A DNA stretch of 34,929 nucleotides, taken from NCBI GenBank assembly GCA_044426355.1, contig JAWXUO010000019.1:1-34929 (forward strand), given 5' to 3'. Position numbers and translations under genes: made by a program. Under the pieces are notes generated by a model. That model was not told the origin of the DNA. It was given only the letters and a program-made list of their open reading frames with translations, and made no database searches. Origin of the DNA: CAYJLC01 sp044426355 (GTDB lineage: Bacteria; Bacillota; Clostridia; Oscillospirales; Butyricicoccaceae). Positions 23,617 through 30,694 of the stretch are shown here, one piece after another; position 1 is the stretch's first letter, and the number at the start of each line of letters is the position of its first letter.

Positions 23617-24112
23617 CTTCTATCATTCCCTCAATAGTTTTAATAGTCATAAGCTTATTTTCTATATCTATTTCTAAAACAAAAGCGTCTACATCAGGCA
23701 CAAGATGTTCTTTGTTTTTACCTTTGATAACAAACATATCATACGTAGGCATTGGTAAAATATCTTTTACAGTGCCGATTTTTTTATCTAAAAATTCATC
23801 AAAAACATCAATTCCGATAATATCTTGTTGAAAAACTAAACCGTCCATGTCAACTTCGTCACGGTCGATGTATAAAACTTTATTTTTATATGTTTCTGCA
23901 ATGTTTATATCGTTAATTCCTTCAAAAGTAAGCATTGCAACACCTTTGTGTATACGTGTTTTTAAAACTTTCATAGGAGTTTTATCTTTGTCTAAATAAA
24001 GTGTGTCAAATTCGCACAAAAATTCGGCACTATCGCACCAGTGCATAACTTTAAGTTCGCCTTTTAAACCATGTGTATTAACGATTTTTCCAGCTTCTAA
24101 ATATTGTTTCAT
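23606..24112 (-). CDS. rimM: Ribosome maturation factor RimM
   Basis: 168 residues, standard size. The N-terminal beta-barrel starts LEAGKIVNTHGLKGELKVMH and the C-terminal PRC-barrel contains IGTVKDILPMPTYDMFVIKG with KEHLVPDVDAFVLEID. RimM assists assembly of the 30S subunit head and binds S19. It lies between khpA and trmD, in the conserved rpsP-khpA-rimM-trmD order. AAAGGAGG lies 7-8 bases before the ATG. The trmD start lies within its 3' end. A hairpin with a T tract precedes it, between khpA and rimM. Confidence 0.95.
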   Translation of the reverse strand: MKQYLEAGKIVNTHGLKGELKVMHWCDSAEFLCEFDTLYLDKDKTPMKVLKTRIHKGVAMLTFEGINDINIAETYKNKVLYIDRDEVDMDGLVFQQDIIGIDVFDEFLDKKIGTVKDILPMPTYDMFVIKGKNKEHLVPDVDAFVLEIDIENKLMTIKTIEGMIEDED

Positions 24113-24130
24113 AATAAAAACCTCCTTTAT

Positions 24131-24158
24131 AAAAAACTAAGGACGACCTAAGCCGTCC
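24131..24158 (-). terminator. Possible attenuator between khpA and rimM
   Basis: On the minus strand GGACG (24158-24154) pairs with CGTCC (24145-24141) around an 8-base loop, followed within 5 bases by a run of six T. The stem is short but GC-rich. It could partly end transcription before rimM-trmD. Confidence 0.45.
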
Positions 24159-24181
24159 AATAATATTTTGCGAGTGAATGC

Positions 24182-24412
24182 TTAGTCAACTATATCGACC
24201 AAAACCTTTACATTGTCACGACTACCAACAGATTTTATAAGAGTGCGAATATCTTTTGCAATTTTTCCATTGCGACCGATAACACGCCCCATATCCGAAG
24301 GGTCAACACGAAGTTCTAAAACAAGAGTTTCTCCTTTTAAAACTTCTGTAACAGATACAGCTTCTGGTTTTGTAACTAAACTTTCTGCGATATAGGTTAA
24401 AAGTTCTTTCAT
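24182..24412 (-). CDS. khpA: KH-domain RNA-binding protein KhpA
   Basis: 76 residues from the chosen start MKELLTYIAESLV, matching the KhpA (YlqC) family. The single KH domain has the GxxG loop in MGRVIGRNGKIAKDIRTLIK. In Gram-positive bacteria KhpA pairs with KhpB and binds small RNAs; in streptococci it affects cell division. The frame begins four codons earlier at 24424, but that ATG touches its AAGGA site. GAGG lies 6 bases before the ATG at 24412, which also gives the normal family N-terminus. It sits between rpsP and rimM as is usual in Firmicutes. Confidence 0.92.
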   Translation of the reverse strand: MKELLTYIAESLVTKPEAVSVTEVLKGETLVLELRVDPSDMGRVIGRNGKIAKDIRTLIKSVGSRDNVKVLVDIVD

Positions 24413-24430
24413 GTCAAACCTCATTCCTTA

Positions 24431-24670
24431 TTAAAGAATATTTTCTCTCTTTAATAAATCACGTACTGTATCAGTAGGTTGAGCACCATTACTAATCCAT
24501 TTTTTTGCTGCTTCTGCGTCGATTTTTACTTCTGCTGGATTTTTAAGTGGATTGTAAGTTCCAATTTCCTCGATAAAACGTCCATCACGTGGGTAACGAG
24601 AATCAGCAACAACTATACGATAAAAAGGAGTTTTTTTCGCTCCTAATCTTTTTAGTCTAATTTTTACCAT
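24431..24670 (-). CDS. rpsP: 30S ribosomal protein S16
   Basis: 79 residues. MVKIRLKRLGAKKTPFYRIV followed by VADSRYPRDGRFIEEIGTYN is the S16 signature. A GTG three codons upstream (24679) overlaps the AGGAGGTG ribosome binding site, so the ATG at 24670, 7 bases after AGGAGG, is the start. S16 is required for assembly of the 30S body. It lies 29 bases after ffh on the same strand, in the typical ffh-rpsP-khpA arrangement. Confidence 0.97.
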   Translation of the reverse strand: MVKIRLKRLGAKKTPFYRIVVADSRYPRDGRFIEEIGTYNPLKNPAEVKIDAEAAKKWISNGAQPTDTVRDLLKRENIL

Positions 24671-24699
24671 TTTTTTCACCTCCTATAAATTTATTATAT

Positions 24700-26061
24700 C
24701 TAAAACCCTAGTCCAGGAAAGCCTTTAAAGCCTTGTGGACCTTTGCGTTTTTTAGCACGTTTTTGCATATTCGTCATTTGCTTTGTCATTTTTTGCGTCA
24801 TTTCAACTTGTTTTATAACCTTATTAACATCAGCTACTTGAACACCAGCACCAGATGCAATTCTTTTTTTACGAGAATAGTTCATAAGCTTTGGTTTTTC
24901 ACGTTCAAGTTCGGTCATAGATAAAATGATAGCCTCTGTTCTAGCTAGTGCTTTTGTATCAAACTCAGCACCTTGCAAGTCAGCAGGGTTTATCCCAGGT
25001 ATCATTCCAAGTAAATCTTCTATAGACCCCATGTTTTTAGTTTGTTGAAGTGACTGTAAAATGGTATTAAAATTAATTCCATTTTTACCACGAATTTGCT
25101 TTTCCATTTCTTCCATCTGTTTGATGTCGAAATTTTCTTGAGCTTTTTCGATAAGAGATAATACATCTCCCATGCCTAAAATACGTGATGCCATACGGTC
25201 TGGGTGAAAAATTTCGATTTGGTCGAGTTTTTCGCCAGTACCCATAAATTTGATTGGTTTTCCTGTTACAGCTTTAACAGATAATGCAGCACCACCTCGA
25301 GTGTCGCCATCTGTTTTTGTAAGAAGAACACCAGTTATATCTAAAAGTTCGTTAAAACTTTGAGCAACATTTACAGCATCTTGTCCTGTCATTGCGTCAA
25401 CAACAAGCATAATTTCGTGTGGATTAACCTCTGTTTTAATATTTTTTAGTTCGTCCATTAGTTCTTCGTCTATATGAAGTCTACCAGCTGTATCTAAAAA
25501 TACCATATCATATCCACGCTCACGAGCATGTTTTAAAGCAGATTTTGCAATTTCTACAGGATTTCCTTGACCCATTTCAAAAACAGGAATGTCAAGACTT
25601 TCGCCAACAACTTGAAGTTGTTTTATAGCAGCAGGACGATAAACGTCACACGCAACTAACAAAGGGCGTTTATCTTGATTTTTTTTAAGATAACCTGCAA
25701 GTTTTGCAACATTCGTTGTTTTACCAGCACCCTGCAAACCGACCATCATTACAACGGTTGGTGGTTGCGAAGAAATATTTAGTTTTGACGCAGAACTTCC
25801 CATAAGTTCGCACATTTGCTCATTTACAACTTTTATAACTTGTTGAGCAGGTGTTAAACTTTCTAGAATATCTGTGTTTATGCATTTTTCAGTAGTTTCT
25901 TTAATAAAATCTTTAACGATTTTAAAATTAACATCAGCCTCAAGTAGTGCTAAACGAATTTCTCGCATAGCTTCTTTAACGTCTGCCTCGGTAAGTCTAC
26001 CCTTAGAACGAAGTTTCGAAAAAGCTGAAGTAATTTTTGAAGATAAATTATCAAAAGCCAT
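24700..26061 (-). CDS. ffh: Signal recognition particle protein Ffh
   Basis: 453 residues, full length. The N domain is at residues 1-90. The GTPase domain shows GLQGAGKTT (G1), DTAGRL (G3) in DMVFLDTAGRLHIDEELMDE, and TKTDGDTRGGAALS (G4 and beyond). The methionine-rich M domain, about 295-453, contains GSIEDLLGMIPG and RKKRIASGAG for 4.5S/scRNA binding, and ends with a basic, glycine-rich tail. Ffh with its RNA binds signal sequences and delivers ribosomes to FtsY. It follows ylxM by 12 bases. The SRP RNA gene was not seen in this window. Confidence 0.97.
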   Translation of the reverse strand: MAFDNLSSKITSAFSKLRSKGRLTEADVKEAMREIRLALLEADVNFKIVKDFIKETTEKCINTDILESLTPAQQVIKVVNEQMCELMGSSASKLNISSQPPTVVMMVGLQGAGKTTNVAKLAGYLKKNQDKRPLLVACDVYRPAAIKQLQVVGESLDIPVFEMGQGNPVEIAKSALKHARERGYDMVFLDTAGRLHIDEELMDELKNIKTEVNPHEIMLVVDAMTGQDAVNVAQSFNELLDITGVLLTKTDGDTRGGAALSVKAVTGKPIKFMGTGEKLDQIEIFHPDRMASRILGMGDVLSLIEKAQENFDIKQMEEMEKQIRGKNGINFNTILQSLQQTKNMGSIEDLLGMIPGINPADLQGAEFDTKALARTEAIILSMTELEREKPKLMNYSRKKRIASGAGVQVADVNKVIKQVEMTQKMTKQMTNMQKRAKKRKGPQGFKGFPGLGF

Positions 26062-26073
26062 AGTTATATCTCC

Positions 26074-26442
26074 TTATTGTGATGATAATTTTGTTGCAAT
26101 ATCAATAATTTCTAAAACATAGTGTTGCATTTCATTATTTCTATATCTATCATCGTTTATTATAGAAATATTTCGAGCCATTTGGTTTATTTTTCTTAAA
26201 TTTTCTTCTACAGGACCATATTTTTCAATAAGTCTAAGTTTTAGTTCAAAGTCACGCAAGATAGTTTCAGAACGCATAACAGCATCTCGAACACCTTGGC
26301 GAGTTATACCAAGATTTTCGGCAATTTCTGAAAGAGATAAATCTTCGTTATAATATAAATCAAATGCCTCTTTTTGTTTTTCGGTTAGCATTTCGCCATA
26401 AAAATCAAAAAGCATACACATTTCAAAAGGTTTGTTTTTCAT
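26074..26442 (-). CDS. ylxM: SRP-operon DNA-binding protein YlxM (p13 family)
   Basis: 122 residues. The N-terminal half is a sigma-70 region 4-like helix-turn-helix: LTEKQKEAFDLYYNEDLSLS followed by EIAENLGITRQGVRDAVMR. The C-terminal half is helical. This is the UPF0122 (YlxM/p13) family found directly before ffh in Firmicutes. In Streptococcus mutans YlxM interacts with SRP components, but its exact role is unsettled. GGAGGG lies 6 bases before the ATG at 26442; an in-frame TTG immediately upstream (26445) is too close. It is the first gene of the six-gene minus-strand operon. Confidence 0.92.
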   Translation of the reverse strand: MKNKPFEMCMLFDFYGEMLTEKQKEAFDLYYNEDLSLSEIAENLGITRQGVRDAVMRSETILRDFELKLRLIEKYGPVEENLRKINQMARNISIINDDRYRNNEMQHYVLEIIDIATKLSSQ

Positions 26443-26468
26443 CAAAAGCCCTCCAAAATTCGCTTGTT

Positions 26469-26484
26469 CTAAATTGCAATTTAG
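26469..26484. repeat. Perfect 16-bp palindrome in the ylxM leader
   Basis: CTAAATTGCAATTTAG reads the same on both strands. In the transcript it would form a 6-bp stem with a TGCA loop about 15 bases before the ylxM ribosome binding site. Its role is unknown. Confidence 0.8.
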
Positions 26485-26495
26485 TTTGCATTAAC

Positions 26496-26561
26496 TGTAA
26501 AGCAATATACTTTACATTGATTAGTATATCAAAACACACTGTAAATGTCAAGTGCTTTACA
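26496..26561 (-). promoter_or_regulatory. ylxM-ffh operon promoter with TGTAAA/TTTACA inverted repeats
   Basis: On the minus strand TTGACA (26551-26546) and TATACT (26528-26523) are 17 bases apart; transcription would start near 26516. Two dyads overlie it. TGTAAA at 26540-26545 with TTTACA at 26556-26561 (part of CTTTACA) brackets the -35 box. TGTAAAG at 26496-26502 with CTTTACA at 26510-26516 covers about +1 to +21. Four similar half-sites over one promoter suggest an operator for a dimeric repressor. The second dyad alone could also be an RNA hairpin. Confidence 0.7.
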
Positions 26562-26574
26562 CACATTTTTTAAA

Positions 26575-27186
26575 TTATTTATTAAACTCGTTAAGCTCGG
26601 TTAAAGCTTCGTGCAAATCACGGTTTTTATTAAGCTTTAAAACCATTTCTCCATTTATAGTAGCGTTTTCCCAAATTTTTATAATAAGTGGACGTGCAAA
26701 AATTTTCTCATGATATTCTCTAGCCCATTTTATTAGTTGTTCTGGCGAAGAAAATAAAAATTTAATAAGATATAAAAGACCACCATCATCGTCAGGGTCA
26801 ATTAAATTTATATCCCAGTTAGAAGTACCAGAAGTGTTCCACAAGGCGAAAGAAGTTTCCATTTTTTCATCATAAGAAAGCAAGTCAAAATACTTTGCAG
26901 GTGCATTTTTATATATTTGACGCATTAAATTTTCACTATTTCCGTTTGCATAAGGCGAAACACCACTAGATTGGTCAAAACCTCGAATAAGTGCTGATGT
27001 ACCATCGGTTAAAATTATCATATTTTCGCCATCGCCTGTGTCTATAGTATATTTTCGTGTGTTACTCGTAACTTTTTCAAAGGTGCAAAATCTAAGCCAG
27101 CTGTCTTCTTTAGAAAGTGCTATAATTTCAAGTTTTGCAAAGGTTCTAAGACCTTTTTCTAGTTCAATTGTAGGAAAAAAATTCAT
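26575..27186 (-). CDS. Hypothetical protein, not recognised
   Basis: 203 residues, no signal peptide or membrane span, so probably cytoplasmic. The N-terminal part is hydrophobic/aromatic with mixed charge (LRTFAKLEIIALSKEDSWLR). The middle has IRGFDQSSGVSPYANGNSEN and an ALWNTSGTSNWDINLIDPDD segment, rich in Trp, Asn and Asp. The end is helical and charged. The layout recalls unnamed Firmicute proteins of about 190-200 residues that I have seen annotated only as hypothetical; this is a memory-based impression. AAAGGAG precedes the ATG. It is transcribed from its own region between the ABC-F gene and ylxM, with no partner gene that hints at function. No terminator was identified before the ylxM promoter. 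Confidence 0.6.
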   Translation of the reverse strand: MNFFPTIELEKGLRTFAKLEIIALSKEDSWLRFCTFEKVTSNTRKYTIDTGDGENMIILTDGTSALIRGFDQSSGVSPYANGNSENLMRQIYKNAPAKYFDLLSYDEKMETSFALWNTSGTSNWDINLIDPDDDGGLLYLIKFLFSSPEQLIKWAREYHEKIFARPLIIKIWENATINGEMVLKLNKNRDLHEALTELNEFNK

Positions 27187-27255
27187 TTTAATTACTCCTT
27201 TTGTAAAAATATTGTAGTTAATAACTGAATATATATAATTTATATTAAAATAAAA

Positions 27256-27284
27256 TTGATTTTTTAAATTTAGTGTGTTAAAAT
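27256..27284 (+). promoter_or_regulatory. Probable promoter for the ABC-F gene
   Basis: TTGATT at 27256-27261 and TAAAAT at 27279-27284 are 17 bases apart, about 35 bases before the ATG at 27321. The region is very AT-rich, so chance matches are possible. Confidence 0.5.
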
Positions 27285-27320
27285 AGTTGTTAAGACTAAA
27301 CTTTAAATTTTGGAGGACTT

Positions 27321-28874
27321 ATGAGCATACTTACAGTAGAAAATGTAACTCATGGATTTGGATCAAGACAAATACTAGATGATGCATCATTTAGATTATT
27401 AAACGGAGAACACGTAGGACTTGTTGGTGCAAACGGCGAGGGAAAAACTACTTTTTTAAAAATTATTACAGGCGAACTAATGCCTGACGAAGGGAAAATA
27501 TCTTGGTGTAATAGAATAACTACAGGGTATCTCGACCAACACGCAAGCCTTGACCAAAATAAAACTATACGAGAAATTTTAAGAGAAGCATTTAAACCAA
27601 TGTTTGACCTTGAAAAAGAAATGCTTGAAATGTATGACAAAATGGCAGAAGTAAGCGAGGCTGAGGTAGACCGTTTGATGAACGAAACAGCAGATATTTC
27701 TACGATTTTAGAAAACGGTGGTTTTTATATAATAGATGTTAAAATAGATGAAATTTCTATGGGACTTGGTTTGTTTGAAATTGGGCTAGATAGAAAAATT
27801 TCGGAGCTTTCTGGTGGACAAAGAACAAAGGTATTGCTAACGAAATTGCTTTTAGAAAATCCTATGATTTTGATACTAGACGAACCGACAAACTATTTAG
27901 ACGAAAACCATATTCTATGGCTTAAAAATTATCTTCAAAACTACGAAAACGCATTTATTTTGGTATCGCATGATACAACTTTTATGAATAGCGTTGTAAA
28001 TGTTATATATCATGTGGAAAATTCTGTTTTAACAAGATATTCAGGTGACTATGACAATTTTATAGAGATGAACGAACTTAAAAAACGTCAAATAAAGCAA
28101 GCTTATGATAAACAGCAAAAAGAAATTGCAGATTTAGAAGATTTTATTTCGAGAAACAAAGCTCGTGTTGCAACAACTAATATGGCAAAATCTCGCCAGA
28201 AAAAGCTAGATAAAATGGACATTATAGAAATTGCAAAAGAAAAAGTAAAACCAAAATTTGCATTTAAAGAAGCACGCACAACAGGCAGATATGTTATAAA
28301 AGCTGAAAATTTAGTGCTAGGTTATACCGAACCACTAACAAAGCCTATGGATTTAGAGCTTGAACGTGGACAAAAAGTTGCAATTCGTGGTGTAAACGGA
28401 CTAGGTAAGTCAACTTTATTAAACACGCTTTTAAAAATTATTCCACCTATATCAGGCGAAATTGAGCTAGACCAATTTTTAACGCTAGGATATTTTAAAC
28501 AAGAAGAAATATCTAGCGATAATACAGCACTAGAAGAAATACACGAAGAATATCCGTCAATGACAATCGGCGAAGTTCGTTCGGTTTTAGCACATTGTGG
28601 ATTGACTTATGAACATATAGATAGCAAGGTGCGTGTTTTATCTGGTGGCGAAAACGCAAAAGTTAGACTTTGCAAAATAATGCACAGAGATATGAATTTA
28701 TTAGTTTTAGATGAACCGACAAACCACCTTGATGTAGATGCTAAAGACGAGCTAAAACGTGCAATAAAAGAATTTCGTGGAACAGTACTTCTAGTTAGTC
28801 ACGAACCAGAATTTTATAACGATGTTTGTACTCACATTTGGGACTTAGAAAAATGGACTACAAAAATAGTATAA
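27321..28874 (+). CDS. ABC-F family ATPase (translation factor / ribosome protection type)
   Basis: 517 residues, with two ABC ATPase domains in one chain and no membrane segments, the ABC-F layout. Domain 1 has Walker A GANGEGKTT, signature LSGGQRTKVLL and Walker B ILILDEPTNYLD. Domain 2 has Walker A GVNGLGKST, signature LSGGENAKVRL and Walker B LLVLDEPTNHLD. The charged linker between them (about 240-310, LKKRQIKQAYDKQQKEIADL) is the P-site tRNA interaction motif. Members act on the ribosomal E-site as translation factors; some confer resistance to ribosome-targeting antibiotics. It looks like the YbiT-type housekeeping branch and not a resistance determinant, but that needs phylogeny. The following kinase gene is 14 bases downstream. 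Confidence 0.9.
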   Translation: MSILTVENVTHGFGSRQILDDASFRLLNGEHVGLVGANGEGKTTFLKIITGELMPDEGKISWCNRITTGYLDQHASLDQNKTIREILREAFKPMFDLEKEMLEMYDKMAEVSEAEVDRLMNETADISTILENGGFYIIDVKIDEISMGLGLFEIGLDRKISELSGGQRTKVLLTKLLLENPMILILDEPTNYLDENHILWLKNYLQNYENAFILVSHDTTFMNSVVNVIYHVENSVLTRYSGDYDNFIEMNELKKRQIKQAYDKQQKEIADLEDFISRNKARVATTNMAKSRQKKLDKMDIIEIAKEKVKPKFAFKEARTTGRYVIKAENLVLGYTEPLTKPMDLELERGQKVAIRGVNGLGKSTLLNTLLKIIPPISGEIELDQFLTLGYFKQEEISSDNTALEEIHEEYPSMTIGEVRSVLAHCGLTYEHIDSKVRVLSGGENAKVRLCKIMHRDMNLLVLDEPTNHLDVDAKDELKRAIKEFRGTVLLVSHEPEFYNDVCTHIWDLEKWTTKIV

Positions 28875-28888
28875 CGAGAGGATAAAAA

Positions 28889-29788
28889 ATGCTTACACAT
28901 TGTTTTGTTATGAATCCTAACGCAGGTGGAAAAGACGCAACGAAAAAACTAACTAAAGAAATTTTAGAAGTTTTTGAAAAGCTTAATGAGCCATATGAAA
29001 TTTACAACACAAAAGGCGATGAAAGCGATGCTCAGTTTATAAAAAATCGCTGTAAAGACGGCGAAGAAGTGCGTTTTTATGCTTGTGGTGGAGATGGAAC
29101 TGTAAATAGAGTTGCAAATGCTGTTTTTGAAAATGAAAATGCCTCTATGGCTGTTGTTCCGTGTGGCACAGGGAATGATTATATCAAAAGTATCGGTGGT
29201 TATAACAACCTACAAGAACTTGTAACTAAAGGAAACGAAAAAATCGTTGATATTTTAAAAATGAACGATGTATATTCTATAAATTTAGTTGCAATGGGAG
29301 TAGATGCAAAAACCAACGAAAACATCATAAAATATAAGAAAAAACCTTTTTTAAAAGGAATTGCATATTATCTCGGTATAGTAGAAAGTTTTTTTATCAA
29401 ACGTGAAAGCGTTGTAAGTATTAGTATAGATGATAAAGAACCTTTTGAAAAAACGATACTCATGATGACATATGGAAAAGGAAAGTACTACGGACGAGAT
29501 TTTAAAGCAACGCCACTTGCAAGTGTTACAGATGGTAAAATCGACGTTTGTATAGTAGATAATATACCAGTTTGGCGAATGGTTAGACTTTTGCCACTTT
29601 ATGCAAAAGGAACACACGTAGACAGTAACTTATCAAAAGATGTAGTCCTATATAAAAAGGCTATAAAAGCAAAAATTGAAAGCGAAGAAGATATAGTAAT
29701 AAGCGTTGATGGCGAGGTTATGCGTGAAAAAAGTATCACTATAGAAGTAATACCTCAAGCGATACGTTTATTTAGCTTAGATTTTTAA
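28889..29788 (+). CDS. Diacylglycerol/lipid kinase family protein (DagK/YegS type)
   Basis: 299 residues. The N-terminal catalytic domain starts CFVMNPNAGGKDATKKLTKE and carries the hallmark GGDGTVNRVANAV with nearby VVPCGTGNDYIKSI. The C-terminal domain is beta-rich (VVSISIDDKEPFEKTILMMT). In Firmicutes DgkB-type enzymes recycle diacylglycerol to phosphatidic acid, while other members have unknown lipid or sugar substrates. The exact substrate cannot be read here. It follows the ABC-F gene closely, with a GAGAGGATAAAA ribosome binding site, and probably shares its transcript. It ends one base before the converging tadA gene. Confidence 0.88.
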   Translation: MLTHCFVMNPNAGGKDATKKLTKEILEVFEKLNEPYEIYNTKGDESDAQFIKNRCKDGEEVRFYACGGDGTVNRVANAVFENENASMAVVPCGTGNDYIKSIGGYNNLQELVTKGNEKIVDILKMNDVYSINLVAMGVDAKTNENIIKYKKKPFLKGIAYYLGIVESFFIKRESVVSISIDDKEPFEKTILMMTYGKGKYYGRDFKATPLASVTDGKIDVCIVDNIPVWRMVRLLPLYAKGTHVDSNLSKDVVLYKKAIKAKIESEEDIVISVDGEVMREKSITIEVIPQAIRLFSLDF

Positions 29789-29789
29789 A

Positions 29790-30239
29790 TTATTTTTTAC
29801 GCAGATTTGTAAAAAAATCTTGCAAAATTTCGGTACACTCATGCTCGAGTATACGAGATTTAATATTTGGTCTGTGATTAAAACCACAGTCGAAAAGATT
29901 TATTTTGCTACCGGCACAACCTGCTTTTAAATCAAAAGCACCAAAATATAAATTTCGTATTCTAGCGTTTATAATAGCACCACTGCACATAGGACAAGGC
30001 TCAAGCGTTACATACAAATCACAATTTGATAATCTCCAAGAACCAAGTTTTTGACACGCAATATTTATAGCTTCTATTTCTGCGTGTGAAATAGCTTGGT
30101 TTTTTGTTTCTCTCATATTATATGCACGAGCGATAATTTCTCCGTCGCAAGTTATAACAGCACCAATAGGAACTTCGCCAATACTTAAAGCTTTTTTTGC
30201 TTCTAAAAGTGCCTCTCTCATGAAACTTTCGTGAATCAT
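29790..30239 (-). CDS. tadA: tRNA-specific adenosine deaminase TadA
   Basis: 149 residues, the usual length. The zinc- and proton-shuttle motif HAEIEA (NQAISHAEIEAINIACQKLG) and the paired cysteines in TLEPCPMCSGAIINARI define a cytidine/adenosine deaminase. The C-terminal helix and N-terminal MIHESFMREALLEAKKAL are TadA-like. It converts A34 to inosine in tRNA-Arg(ACG). Its ATG overlaps the stop of the upstream small cysteine-rich gene in an ATGA arrangement, so both are cotranscribed. The 3' end converges with the lipid kinase gene at a one-base gap. Confidence 0.95.
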   Translation of the reverse strand: MIHESFMREALLEAKKALSIGEVPIGAVITCDGEIIARAYNMRETKNQAISHAEIEAINIACQKLGSWRLSNCDLYVTLEPCPMCSGAIINARIRNLYFGAFDLKAGCAGSKINLFDCGFNHRPNIKSRILEHECTEILQDFFTNLRKK

Positions 30240-30457
30240 AGACTATAGTGGTCAAGATTTACAGCACGTTTCATTTTTACACGAGCAGGTGGTTTTCTTT
30301 TAGTCGGATTGTATTTATATTTTTTGCAAAAATCTGTTTTATACATCATTCCACGTTTTTTACACAAAACACGGTCAGGTTCAGTAGCTTCTATAGAGAA
30401 AGTGCAGTATACGCAAAGTTTTTCTTCGTCATTTCGACATAATTTAGTAATATCCAT
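30236..30457 (-). CDS. Small cysteine-rich protein, probable zinc-binding, unknown function
   Basis: 73 residues. Cysteines occur in CRNDEEKLCVYCTF, VLCKKRGMMY and FCKKYKYNP. CVYC together with the later single cysteines could bind one zinc ion, making a mini zinc-ribbon. The C-terminal half is very basic (NPTKRKPPARVKMKRAV), which would suit RNA or DNA contact. GAGGTGA sits 4 bases before the ATG. The stop codon overlaps the tadA start by four bases, so it is translationally coupled to a tRNA-modifying enzyme. I do not recognise a named family; the gene order may be a clue to a role in RNA metabolism. Confidence 0.75.
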   Translation of the reverse strand: MDITKLCRNDEEKLCVYCTFSIEATEPDRVLCKKRGMMYKTDFCKKYKYNPTKRKPPARVKMKRAVNLDHYSL

Positions 30458-30484
30458 AAGTCACCTCATTAATTATTTACTTGT

Positions 30485-30513
30485 ATTATACAATTAGTTT
30501 TGAAAATTTACAA
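30485..30513 (-). promoter_or_regulatory. Promoter of the small cysteine-rich protein-tadA unit
   Basis: On the minus strand TTGTAA (30513-30508) and TATAAT (30490-30485) are 17 bases apart, about 28 bases before the ATG. Confidence 0.7.
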
Positions 30514-30575
30514 TACATAAATTAAAAAAATTAAAAAAAGATTATAAAAAACACCAAATTTTTCTATAATATTAA

Positions 30576-30605
30576 TTGACATACATTCCATATATAAAGT
30601 ATAAT
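30576..30605 (+). promoter_or_regulatory. Promoter of the hydrogenase gene
   Basis: TTGACA at 30576-30581 and TATAAT at 30600-30605 are 18 bases apart, both hexamers perfect. Transcription would start near 30612 and give a leader of about 80 bases, in which no known riboswitch was recognised. Confidence 0.8.
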
Positions 30606-30694
30606 AATAAGAAGGGTAAAATATTAAAATAAGTATGGGAGATGGTTGATTTTCTTAATAAAACTAGATAAATGATTTATATCGGAGGTTTAAA

